Shown here in pieces: positions 1 to 5,189 of a stretch of 5,189 nt of DNA. The notes beneath the pieces are model-generated. The model made no database searches, was not told the origin of the DNA, and saw only the letters and a list, made by a program, of their open reading frames with translations. The stretch's first letter is position 1. Each line of letters begins with the position of its first letter. Source of the stretch: Methanobacteriota archaeon (GTDB lineage: Archaea > Thermoplasmatota > Poseidoniia > Poseidoniales > Thalassarchaeaceae); contig PATZ01000022.1 in NCBI GenBank assembly GCA_002712575.1, positions 25,306 through 30,494 of the forward strand. The letters run 5' to 3'. Both the position numbers and the translations under genes were made by a program.

Positions 1-1566
1 TGGGGAACGCCAATTCCTATGATTCATTGTGATTCATGTGGAGTAATTCCAGTGCCAAAAGAATCATTACCAGTTGAACTACCATTAGATGTTATATTCA
101 CAGAAGATCAAAATGGCAATCCTTTGGATCAACATTCCGATTTTGTAAATGTTACTTGCCCTGAATGTGGTAAAATGGCAAGAAGGGAAACGGACACGAT
201 GGATACTTTTTACGACTCTTCTTGGTACTTTATGAGATATTGTGATTCTAATAATGACAAATCTCCTTTTGATAAAGAAATTACTGATTATTGGATGGAA
301 GGTGGAATAGATTTGTACATTGGAGGCATTGAACATGCAGTCATGCATCTTCTTTATGCACGTTTTTTTACTAAAATTCTAAGAGATGCAGGGTTAATTT
401 CTACTGGTGAACCATTTGGAAGATTAGTCTGCCAAGGAATGTTAAATTCTCCAACACCATTCTGTTCTAGATGTAATATCGATTATCATGTGGATTATTT
501 CGATAAATCATGTCCTACTTGTAATGATAAATTAAATTCTCGATCCTCAAAGATGAGCAAATCACTGGGTAATACAGTTAGTCCCGGAGATATGATAGAA
601 ATATACGGGGCAGATACTGTGAGATTGTTCATATTATTTGGTGCAAATCCTGAAGCAGGCATGGATTGGTCTGATAGTGTTTTAGAGGCTAATAATAGAC
701 AAATGAATTCAATAGTTGAAGCCATAAATAATGGTTTAAATATGGAAAACATAGAAAGTAAAATGGATGATTGGCTTTTGTCTAAATTGCGCAAAAATCA
801 AGTTTTATGGATAAAATCAATGTCCAATGTTGGAATTCGTGAAGGCGTAATGTTAAGCCATTTTTCAATGCTTTCCGATTGGTCTTGGTATTGTCGAAGA
901 GGAGGAAATAATTACAAAATTGCTAAATTATTCATCAAAGGATGGTTACCTATGATCTCTCCAGTCACACCGCATGTTGCAGAAGAATTCTGGTATAGAT
1001 TGAATGAAGATGGACTTTTAGCCTCATATATTTTGCCTGAAATAACTGAATATGAAGATGATTCTTATATATTGGCACAAGAGGAATATCTTAGAGGTGT
1101 AATAGATTCTGCTAGAAATGTCAAAGGTTTAGCTCAACGACATTCTAATCAGAAAATTACTACCTTAACTATTCAAACCTCTCCGGAATGGAAAAAAAAT
1201 CTAGCTAAAGAGGCTATTAAATTACAGAAAGAAAATTTTAGTTTCAAAACAGAAGGGATAAATTATCTAAAATCATTATCAATATTTGCAAAAGATGAAC
1301 TTAGAGCGGAGATTTTCCAAACATGGAATAATTTGACCATGGGGAGTAAGAAAAAGAGAGGAAGAGTATTTACATGGTCAGATAATGATAAGAAACTTAT
1401 AGAGTCTTCATTAAATGAATCGGAATTTTTGAGATCCAATCAGGAGTTTTTATTGGAAGAATTGGATTTAAAGTCAATATTTATCTATGCTGTAGGAGAA
1501 GGCGAAGATGTTGCAGGGAAGGCAAAAGTAGCTTTCCCATTAGATCCAGGAATGTCATTTGCATAA
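1..1566 (+). CDS. leuS: Leucyl-tRNA synthetase, C-terminal part (5' end outside window)
   Basis: This class Ia synthetase charges tRNA-Leu with leucine in the cytoplasm. The reading frame is open from base 1 (WGTPIPM...), so the ATG at 19 is an internal methionine and the HIGH motif and CP1 editing domain lie upstream, outside the window. Visible parts in order: the WGTPIP segment; a zinc-binding region with CxxC pairs at 28-39 and 157-168; the catalytic-core signature DTMDTFYDSSWYFMRY (193-240) and YIGGIEHAVMHLLYARFF; an insert with two more CxxC pairs (463-474 and 511-522); KMSKS at 550-564, followed by YGADTVRLF; the helical anticodon-binding domain (about 660-1020) with MISPVTPHVAEEFW; and a C-terminal domain with SPEWK and a GKAKVAFPLDPG end. 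The catalytic core is of the bacterial-like type also found in haloarchaea and Methanomicrobia, while the PEWK-type tail looks archaeal. The stop is TAA at 1564-1566. The family assignment is very secure; the lineage remark is from memory of the family. Confidence 0.96.
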   Translation, partial: WGTPIPMIHCDSCGVIPVPKESLPVELPLDVIFTEDQNGNPLDQHSDFVNVTCPECGKMARRETDTMDTFYDSSWYFMRYCDSNNDKSPFDKEITDYWMEGGIDLYIGGIEHAVMHLLYARFFTKILRDAGLISTGEPFGRLVCQGMLNSPTPFCSRCNIDYHVDYFDKSCPTCNDKLNSRSSKMSKSLGNTVSPGDMIEIYGADTVRLFILFGANPEAGMDWSDSVLEANNRQMNSIVEAINNGLNMENIESKMDDWLLSKLRKNQVLWIKSMSNVGIREGVMLSHFSMLSDWSWYCRRGGNNYKIAKLFIKGWLPMISPVTPHVAEEFWYRLNEDGLLASYILPEITEYEDDSYILAQEEYLRGVIDSARNVKGLAQRHSNQKITTLTIQTSPEWKKNLAKEAIKLQKENFSFKTEGINYLKSLSIFAKDELRAEIFQTWNNLTMGSKKKRGRVFTWSDNDKKLIESSLNESEFLRSNQEFLLEELDLKSIFIYAVGEGEDVAGKAKVAFPLDPGMSFA

Positions 1567-1578
1567 TTACATCTGAGA

Positions 1579-1590
1579 TTTTTTCCTTTT
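1579..1590 (+). terminator. Possible U-tract terminator after leuS
   Basis: TTTTTTCCTTTT lies 13 nt past the leuS stop. Many euryarchaeal transcripts end at oligo-T tracts without a hairpin, and I see no convincing stem here. The next gene begins only 15 nt further on, so the tract may equally be a pyrimidine-rich leader inside one transcript. Low confidence. Confidence 0.25.
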
Positions 1591-1595
1591 CTCTC

Positions 1596-1601
1596 GGTGG
1601 G
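1596..1601 (+). promoter_or_regulatory. Ribosome binding site of the CDIN1-like gene
   Basis: GGTGGG ends 3 nt before the ATG at 1605. Its GGTG core matches the archaeal anti-Shine-Dalgarno partner (GGAGGTGAT) at normal spacing, five bases before the start. It supports ATG 1605 as the true start. Confidence 0.6.
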
Positions 1602-1604
1602 TTC

Positions 1605-2696
1605 ATGGACTTACTCAATATCCCACATCTGTTGACCAATCGTTCTGAGCCAAAAAATAATCGCGATAGACGACGCAGTCGAGCACGTCAAGAACAAATT
1701 CAAAATTCTTCTAAGAACAAATCAATTCACCTCGATAACAAAGAATCAATAGAAAGAGCAATTTCCAGATTCAATATAAACCCTCTTCCAAAAGGCATTC
1801 CTAGTCTAATAGACCCTCCTCCTCAGATAATTGAATTAGAGTGGATTACTAATGGAATTCCCAAATCAATGCAAAAAACTGTTGGTGAATTAGTCTGCCT
1901 TCCAGGAGAGTTTGGATGGCTACCAGAGAAGCGTGTATCAGAAATAGCGGAAAAAATAGCACATCTTTCTATTTCTCTTGAACAAGCACTTTCTTTACGA
2001 TCAGCATTAAATCAGGAAAAAAGCGTTTATTCTCATGGAAGATTAATGGGTCGTTCTAATGAACTGAGAAGTAGATATGACGCAGGTCAAGGTGTGCTTT
2101 CTCTTTCAAAAAAGTTTGATGCTCCTCCAGTTAATACCTTTCGAGCTATACTAACCGGGCGCGGGTGGTCTAAAAATAAAATAAAAGAAACTCTAAAATC
2201 TCCTAATAGACTAAATAAAAGGGATAGGCAAGAATTTAAATTGGCTGAGGAAAATGATAAAGTGAGTTCCGTTAATCAATCCGAAACTCAATCTGCAGCT
2301 GAAATTTTTGAAGAAATATTATGTGACTATTTTTCATCTCTGGGTATTAGATTTAGAAGACAAGAAGAACTTCTTAAAGAACAAAAAAAATCTGAAGGAA
2401 GAGCAGTGATAACTCCGGATTTATTACTTCTTGATGATGTTAGAATAAATGGCATCCCATGTGCTTGGATAGATGCCAAACATTTTTTTGGTGCCGATTT
2501 AAAATTTCCTAAAAAGAAAACACAGAAGCAAGTTGATAGATATGTGAAAGAATATGGTCACGGTGCTATTGTTTATCGTCACGGTTTTTGTCAAAGTTTA
2601 CAATTAAATGGAGCAATCCAACTTGATTCAAGTCCTTTGGACTTGAAACCACTTGCAGATTTCCATGAAAAAACTTCTAATAATAAAAATCTATAA
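1605..2696 (+). CDS. CDIN1/C15orf41-like TPD-motif nuclease (PD-(D/E)XK fold), archaeal homologue
   Basis: This 363-residue protein resembles human CDIN1 (CDAN1-interacting nuclease 1) over nearly its full length. Residues 1-60 are a basic, probably disordered extension (DRRRSRAR at 21-28). Residues 95-160 resemble the CDIN1 N-terminal helical region. Residues 157-200 (RYDAGQG...SLSKKFDAP...) align with its helix-turn-helix (RYLNG...LANEVDYAP). The C-terminal nuclease domain (230-345) has a helix with E233/E236/E237, TPD at 270-272, IDAK at 289-292, FFG at 294-296, Q309..Y313, and GHGAIVYRHGF at 318-328. Human CDIN1 has TPD, WIESK, FG, a Q-x3-Y-type helix and GPGLVIYWYGF in the same order. 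D272, D290 and K292 are the expected metal-binding and catalytic residues of a PD-(D/E)XK enzyme. The substrate is unknown; a structure-selective DNA or RNA nuclease is inference. It follows leuS by 38 nt and its stop overlaps the convergent pantoate kinase gene. I matched the family from remembered sequence, not a search. Confidence 0.85.
   Translation: MDLLNIPHLLTNRSEPKNNRDRRRSRARQEQIQNSSKNKSIHLDNKESIERAISRFNINPLPKGIPSLIDPPPQIIELEWITNGIPKSMQKTVGELVCLPGEFGWLPEKRVSEIAEKIAHLSISLEQALSLRSALNQEKSVYSHGRLMGRSNELRSRYDAGQGVLSLSKKFDAPPVNTFRAILTGRGWSKNKIKETLKSPNRLNKRDRQEFKLAEENDKVSSVNQSETQSAAEIFEEILCDYFSSLGIRFRRQEELLKEQKKSEGRAVITPDLLLLDDVRINGIPCAWIDAKHFFGADLKFPKKKTQKQVDRYVKEYGHGAIVYRHGFCQSLQLNGAIQLDSSPLDLKPLADFHEKTSNNKNL
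2668..2689 (-). terminator. Possible oligo-T terminator after pantoate kinase
   Basis: Read on the minus strand, T5 (2689-2685) and T6 (2673-2668) follow immediately after the pantoate kinase stop codon at 2693-2691, with no hairpin. This fits the hairpin-free oligo-T termination described for archaea. The site lies inside the 3' end of the convergent nuclease gene, where it encodes Lys/Asn codons, so the T tracts could be coincidental. Confidence 0.35.
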
Positions 2697-3668
2697 ATTA
2701 TTAGATAAACTAGTAACAATTGTTTCGAAACCAGCTGCATTAAATTTATTACATATTTTATCGATTTCAAAATTATTCAAATCTAAATTTTTTGGTACTA
2801 TAACTATACTCTGTCCCAGCATACAGAGTAAAGAAACCACATATCCTTCTAAATCACAATCTTTAATCAAATTATTAGATTCAAAGAGCAATTCATTTCT
2901 TTCAGAATCCATTATCAACTCACTATCAATAACAAATTTTTCTGCCGATTCAATTAATTCCTGCCAACGACTCCTGTCCCAATTCCCTTTACTAATTGTT
3001 TTCATTGCCTTTCTACCTGAAGAAGTTATTTTCTTCTTCCATTCAAGATTATCAATATAATTTGCTGTATGCTTTCCAGTTTTCGATTTCCAAGCCAATA
3101 TCAACGGTATTTTTTCAAACCATCCTTCTGCCTTACCTGGCCCAGAATTTAGTTTTTCACCACTGTAAGGAGAACCTACCGCGATTCTTCTTTCCACACC
3201 ACCCGCAGATAATGCAGTAATGTCTCCTAGTCCAGTAGATCTAATGCGTTCCACTTTATGAGCAACCAAATATGATCTCCTACGGCTCTCTTCATGAGCA
3301 ATACCTAAAGCCCTTTGAAATGAACTGGCCGCTGCAATTGCTCCTGCACCAGACATTCCAAAGCCCTGAGAAACTGGTAATGACATTTTGATATTCAATT
3401 CCCAAGAATAATCGCCAATTTCAGGTATCTCATCTAATAATATTTTAATCACTTCTTCGTAAAGTTCATCATCTCCATCTCCATCAAGATAATTTATTTT
3501 AAGATTAAAATCACCCTCTTCTCCTCTTGTAATAGCCTCTACACCATTTTTTAAACAAAATCCTGCGCCAAAACTTCCTTGCTCCTCTATATTTTTCGAT
3601 TTATCCATTATTGCAAAAAATAATGTAACGTGACCGCCACATGCACCTCTTCCGAGTTTCACAGTCAT
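2691..3668 (-). CDS. Pantoate kinase (archaeal CoA pathway, GHMP superfamily)
   Basis: Pantoate kinase phosphorylates pantoate with ATP to 4-phosphopantoate, which phosphopantothenate synthetase then joins to beta-alanine. Archaea use this pair in place of bacterial pantothenate synthetase and pantothenate kinase. The 325-residue protein shows the family pattern: GGHVTLFF at 11-18, GSFGAG at 31-36 with GVEA just after, the GHMP ATP-binding loop PVSQGFGMSGAGA at 98-110, STGLGDITA at 144-152 with an AGGVERR stretch, and a C-terminal MLGQS at 283-287 matching GHMP motif 3. Length is normal for the family. The ATG at 3668-3666 is the only usable start: an in-frame TGA sits at 3689-3687 with no other start codon between, and the next Met (residue 21) would lose the first motif. 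Only a weak AAGGTT (3685-3680) precedes it. It is the last visible gene of the minus cluster, 40 nt after rpoD. The ACGG before H13 differs from the usual VPGH form. Confidence 0.93.
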   Translation of the reverse strand: MTVKLGRGACGGHVTLFFAIMDKSKNIEEQGSFGAGFCLKNGVEAITRGEEGDFNLKINYLDGDGDDELYEEVIKILLDEIPEIGDYSWELNIKMSLPVSQGFGMSGAGAIAAASSFQRALGIAHEESRRRSYLVAHKVERIRSTGLGDITALSAGGVERRIAVGSPYSGEKLNSGPGKAEGWFEKIPLILAWKSKTGKHTANYIDNLEWKKKITSSGRKAMKTISKGNWDRSRWQELIESAEKFVIDSELIMDSERNELLFESNNLIKDCDLEGYVVSLLCMLGQSIVIVPKNLDLNNFEIDKICNKFNAAGFETIVTSLSNNL

Positions 3669-3708
3669 ATATTTGCTACAACCTTTTCAGACAAGAAGCC
3701 TTTCTTAA

Positions 3709-4593
3709 TTAAAGAGCAGATACAATATCCTGAGATATATTATCAAAACGAGAAGATAACTCTTCAGTGGCTTTTTCAAAAGCGACACGAGGAGTCATAG
3801 AACCATCTGTTTCAAAAGATAGTATGAATTCTTCTGGAACTTCTTCAATCACAATCGCATCTTTAAATTCTCTCATTTCTTCGGTACCTTCTCCTACATG
3901 GTGTAATTCTCTTTCAAGTATTGCAACCTTTTCAATATCTTCTAATTTACCATTTTTGAAATCCTTTTCTGTAATTTCTAAATCTAAATCCCAAAGAATT
4001 TTTGATTTAGATTTATTTTTTATAACTCCTATTTTTCTTGATATAAAAGAAACGCCACAAACTGGAGACCATTTTGCATGATCACGACCTCTTCCCATGA
4101 TAGCGGTAGCAAAGAACTCAATCATCTGGCCTTTGAATAATTTAGTAATAGGTATTTCCTTAAATTCATCTATGATACTTAGTGAATCATCACCCATTGG
4201 CTTCATATCTCCAGCATATATCATTTTTCCTTCTTCTGTTCCAAATGCTTTACAAGCATAAATAACAGAACATTGAGGGCAACCTCTTTGATCTTCTACC
4301 AAATCTTTGCATGAAGGGCACATATTTTGAAAATAAAAATCATCATGACGTGTAACTATTGGTACCATAGCCAGTCTTTGAGCCACAGTTTCATCAGGAA
4401 TAGGGCCAGTGCTTTCCCAAGTTTCTCCATCTTGTTCTACTAGTCCTAACTCAAATCTTACCGTATCAATGGCCATTTTAGGTGTATCTACCATCAAAGT
4501 TCTTCTAATAGCGTTTAACAACGACCTATCTGCTTCTGTAAATAGAATTTTTATACTGTTTAAATTTTCATCGATAATTTTTACTTTAACCAC
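3709..4593 (-). CDS. rpoD: DNA-directed RNA polymerase subunit D (Rpo3/RpoD)
   Basis: Rpo3 is the archaeal counterpart of Rpb3 and bacterial alpha. It pairs with Rpo11 to form the platform on which the polymerase is assembled. The 294-residue protein shows NAIRRTL (27-33) and KMAID (39-43) of the dimerisation domain, DETVAQRLAMVPI (67-79), an Rpb3-type zinc loop with C92, C95, C105 and C108, IPITKL and the signature GRGRDHAKWSPV (167-178), then the C-terminal dimerisation half ending with SMTPRVAFEKATEEL. The extra ferredoxin-like Fe-S domain found in some archaeal D subunits is absent: no cysteine cluster follows residue 178, only C179. The segment between VRFE and the DETVAQRL motif is about ten residues longer than usual. 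The start is GTG (4593-4591), set by the GAGGTGAT ribosome binding site; the ATG two bases earlier is out of frame. It is 9 nt downstream of rps11, as in other archaea. Confidence 0.97.
   Translation of the reverse strand: MVKVKIIDENLNSIKILFTEADRSLLNAIRRTLMVDTPKMAIDTVRFELGLVEQDGETWESTGPIPDETVAQRLAMVPIVTRHDDFYFQNMCPSCKDLVEDQRGCPQCSVIYACKAFGTEEGKMIYAGDMKPMGDDSLSIIDEFKEIPITKLFKGQMIEFFATAIMGRGRDHAKWSPVCGVSFISRKIGVIKNKSKSKILWDLDLEITEKDFKNGKLEDIEKVAILERELHHVGEGTEEMREFKDAIVIEEVPEEFILSFETDGSMTPRVAFEKATEELSSRFDNISQDIVSAL
3979..4015. repeat. 12-bp perfect inverted repeat inside rpoD
   Basis: TAAATCTAAATC at 3979-3990 is repeated as its exact reverse complement GATTTAGATTTA at 4004-4015, with a 13-nt spacer. 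On the plus strand it is followed directly by T6 (4016-4021). In the rpoD message the arms encode Lys-Ser-Lys-Ser and Asp-Leu-Asp-Leu stretches around residues 193-206, so codon choice in an AT-rich gene may be the whole explanation. Confidence 0.5.
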
Positions 4594-4596
4594 ATT

Positions 4597-4604
4597 ATCA
4601 CCTC
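4597..4604 (-). promoter_or_regulatory. Ribosome binding site of rpoD, overlapping the rps11 stop codon
   Basis: On the minus strand, GAGGTGAT (4604-4597) is a full match to the archaeal anti-Shine-Dalgarno partner. The TGA stop of rps11 (4605-4603) is part of it, reading TGAGGTGAT. The GTG start at 4593 lies five bases after GGTG, which is the expected spacing. This arrangement suggests translational coupling of rps11 and rpoD. Confidence 0.85.
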
Positions 4605-4983
4605 ATACTCTCCTTCCACGTCTTCCGCCTTTACTTTTTGTGCCATCTGTTGGAATTGGAGTAACATCTTCTATACGTGTTATTTGTACTCCTGCCCTAG
4701 TCAAAGCCCTTATTGCGGCTGTAGCACCAGGAGCATTATTCGACCTATTTCCTCCAGCACCTCTGTATTTTACAATCACTTGATTAAAATTCTTTTCACC
4801 CAGCATTTCTGCAATTCTTTCTGCAGCTCTTGTCGCAGCAAATTGTCCTCCAGAATCGCTACCTCCTTTGGTAACCATTCCTCCAGATACTTTGCAAATA
4901 GTTTCACATCCGGTGAGATCAGTAGCAGTGATTAGTACATTATTGAATGTACTGTATATGTGTAGAATTGCTTTATGACTCAT
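4603..4983 (-). CDS. rps11: Small ribosomal subunit protein uS11 (S11)
   Basis: uS11 binds 16S rRNA on the platform of the 30S subunit near the E site and contacts the mRNA exit region. The 126-residue protein is full length for the archaeal family. Visible family features are AILHIYSTFNNVLITATDLTG (from residue 5), SGGMVTKGG (33-41), an AATRAAE helix, VKYRGAGGN, PGATAAIRALTRAG and the near-invariant IEDVTPIPTDGT, ending in KGGRRGRRV. The stretch after SGGM reads KGGSDSGGQFAAT, whereas archaeal S11 often has a DESSPYAAM-like form there. The ATG at 4983-4981 is preceded by GAGGAGGG and overlaps the stop of the upstream rps4-like gene as ATGA. rpoD follows after 9 nt. Confidence 0.97.
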   Translation of the reverse strand: MSHKAILHIYSTFNNVLITATDLTGCETICKVSGGMVTKGGSDSGGQFAATRAAERIAEMLGEKNFNQVIVKYRGAGGNRSNNAPGATAAIRALTRAGVQITRIEDVTPIPTDGTKSKGGRRGRRV

Positions 4984-5189
4984 TCTTTACTTCCCTCCTC
5001 TGGAATTGTATCTTCTATAGTTGGAGCATTTTCTGAATCAGTTTTAATTTTCTCTATAAACTCTTCAGTAGCTTCTCTTATTTCTACGTGCTCTTCTTCT
5101 TCTTTATCAGTTTCTACAACTCTAAATCTTTCTAATTCTTGGCGAAAAATAGAATTCTCATCTATAAATGGAGAATTTGAATTATATTG
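4980..5189 (-). CDS. rps4: Probable small ribosomal subunit protein uS4 (S4), C-terminal fragment with acidic tail
   Basis: The frame is open from the window edge to TGA at 4982-4980, giving 69 residues of a C-terminus whose start lies outside the window. The first residues, YNSNSPFIDEN, resemble the archaeal uS4 end (a Y..xSPxxDExHP pattern), and the position directly before rps11 and rpoD is the standard place of rps4 in archaea. uS4 is a primary 16S rRNA-binding protein that nucleates 30S assembly. After this short match comes a tail of about 53 residues (fragment 17-69) with 20 Asp/Glu and 7 Lys/Arg, including EEEE at 30-33. I would not expect such a tail in a typical S4. The stop overlaps the rps11 start by 4 nt (ATGA). 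Assignment rests on context plus a short motif, so a different gene cannot be fully excluded. Confidence 0.75.
   Translation of the reverse strand, partial: QYNSNSPFIDENSIFRQELERFRVVETDKEEEEHVEIREATEEFIEKIKTDSENAPTIEDTIPEEGSKE
4993..5000 (-). promoter_or_regulatory. Ribosome binding site of rps11 inside the rps4 3' end
   Basis: On the minus strand, GAGGAGGG (5000-4993) stands 9 nt before the rps11 ATG at 4983. It lies in the last codons of the upstream gene (Glu-Glu-Gly). It fixes the rps11 start and, with the ATGA overlap, supports coupled translation. Confidence 0.75.

Noticed and set aside
85..348. Minus-strand open frame of 87 codons opposite leuS
   Set aside because: It lies wholly within the conserved catalytic core of LeuRS, has no recognisable motif, and is explained as an antisense shadow.
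495..794. Minus-strand open frame of 99 codons opposite leuS
   Set aside because: It overlaps the KMSKS region and the start of the anticodon-binding domain; the composition looks like a reverse-strand shadow.
2653..3220. Plus-strand open frames (2653-3060 and 2996-3220) opposite pantoate kinase
   Set aside because: They are Ser/Leu/Ile/Phe-rich with no family motif, while the opposite strand encodes a complete pantoate kinase.
3693..3706. Short hairpin AAGAA-AGGC-TTCTT between rpoD and pantoate kinase
   Set aside because: The stem is only 5 bp with one G-C pair and no T tract follows, so it is too weak to call a terminator or attenuator.
3729..3752. TATA-like stretch (GATAATATATC on the minus strand) at the 3' end of rpoD, possible promoter for pantoate kinase
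   Set aside because: It lies in coding sequence of an AT-rich genome, has no clear purine-rich BRE, and such stretches are expected by chance; co-transcription with rpoD is simpler.
3767..4081. Plus-strand open frame opposite rpoD
   Set aside because: It is serine-rich and lies antisense to the conserved Rpo3 C-terminal region; it is a shadow.
4409..4935. Plus-strand open frames (4409-4783 and 4684-4935) opposite rps11 and the rpoD start
   Set aside because: Both are antisense to highly conserved proteins, and one spans the rps11-rpoD junction with its ribosome binding site; no independent evidence of coding.
1..5189. Search for a defence system, CRISPR array, transposon or tRNA
   Set aside because: No repeats with spacers, terminal inverted repeats, transposase motifs or cloverleaf signatures were seen; apart from the CDIN1-like nuclease all genes are core housekeeping genes.

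Overview
The window looks like a piece of an AT-rich archaeal genome (about one third G+C by eye). Evidence for Archaea: RNA polymerase subunit D (Rpo3) next to uS11 and uS4 in the archaeal order rps4-rps11-rpoD, a pantoate kinase (an archaea-specific CoA enzyme), archaeal uS11 sequence with the GGRRGRRV end, and strong GAGGTGAT-type ribosome binding sites. The low G+C, the haloarchaeal/methanomicrobial-like leucyl-tRNA synthetase and the pantoate kinase suggest an uncultivated euryarchaeote, possibly a marine group II/III (Thermoplasmatota-related) lineage. That placement is inference and is not proven by the sequence.

Layout. Two genes on the plus strand converge on four genes of a minus-strand cluster. 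Plus strand: the C-terminal part of leuS (1-1566, 5' end outside the window), then after 38 nt a full-length gene (1605-2696) for an archaeal homologue of the eukaryotic nuclease CDIN1/C15orf41 (TPD-motif, PD-(D/E)XK fold). Minus strand, in transcription order: the 3' end of a probable rps4 (5189-4980), rps11 (4983-4603), rpoD (4593-3709, GTG start) and pantoate kinase (3668-2691). The two gene blocks overlap tail to tail by 6 bp (2691-2696).

The minus cluster looks like one transcription unit. rps4 and rps11 overlap by 4 nt (ATGA). The rps11 stop codon lies inside the rpoD ribosome binding site. Pantoate kinase follows rpoD after 40 nt, in the slot where many archaea have rpl18e. It therefore joins small-subunit assembly (uS4, uS11), the RNA polymerase assembly platform (Rpo3) and CoA biosynthesis. 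The plus block joins translation (LeuRS) with a predicted nucleic-acid-cleaving enzyme.

There is no gene-free stretch over 40 nt, and I see no mobile element, CRISPR array or RNA gene. The items most worth following are the CDIN1-like nuclease, the cysteine-rich insert just before KMSKS in LeuRS, the acidic tail on uS4, the pantoate kinase placement, and the overlapping ATG/GTG at the rpoD start.
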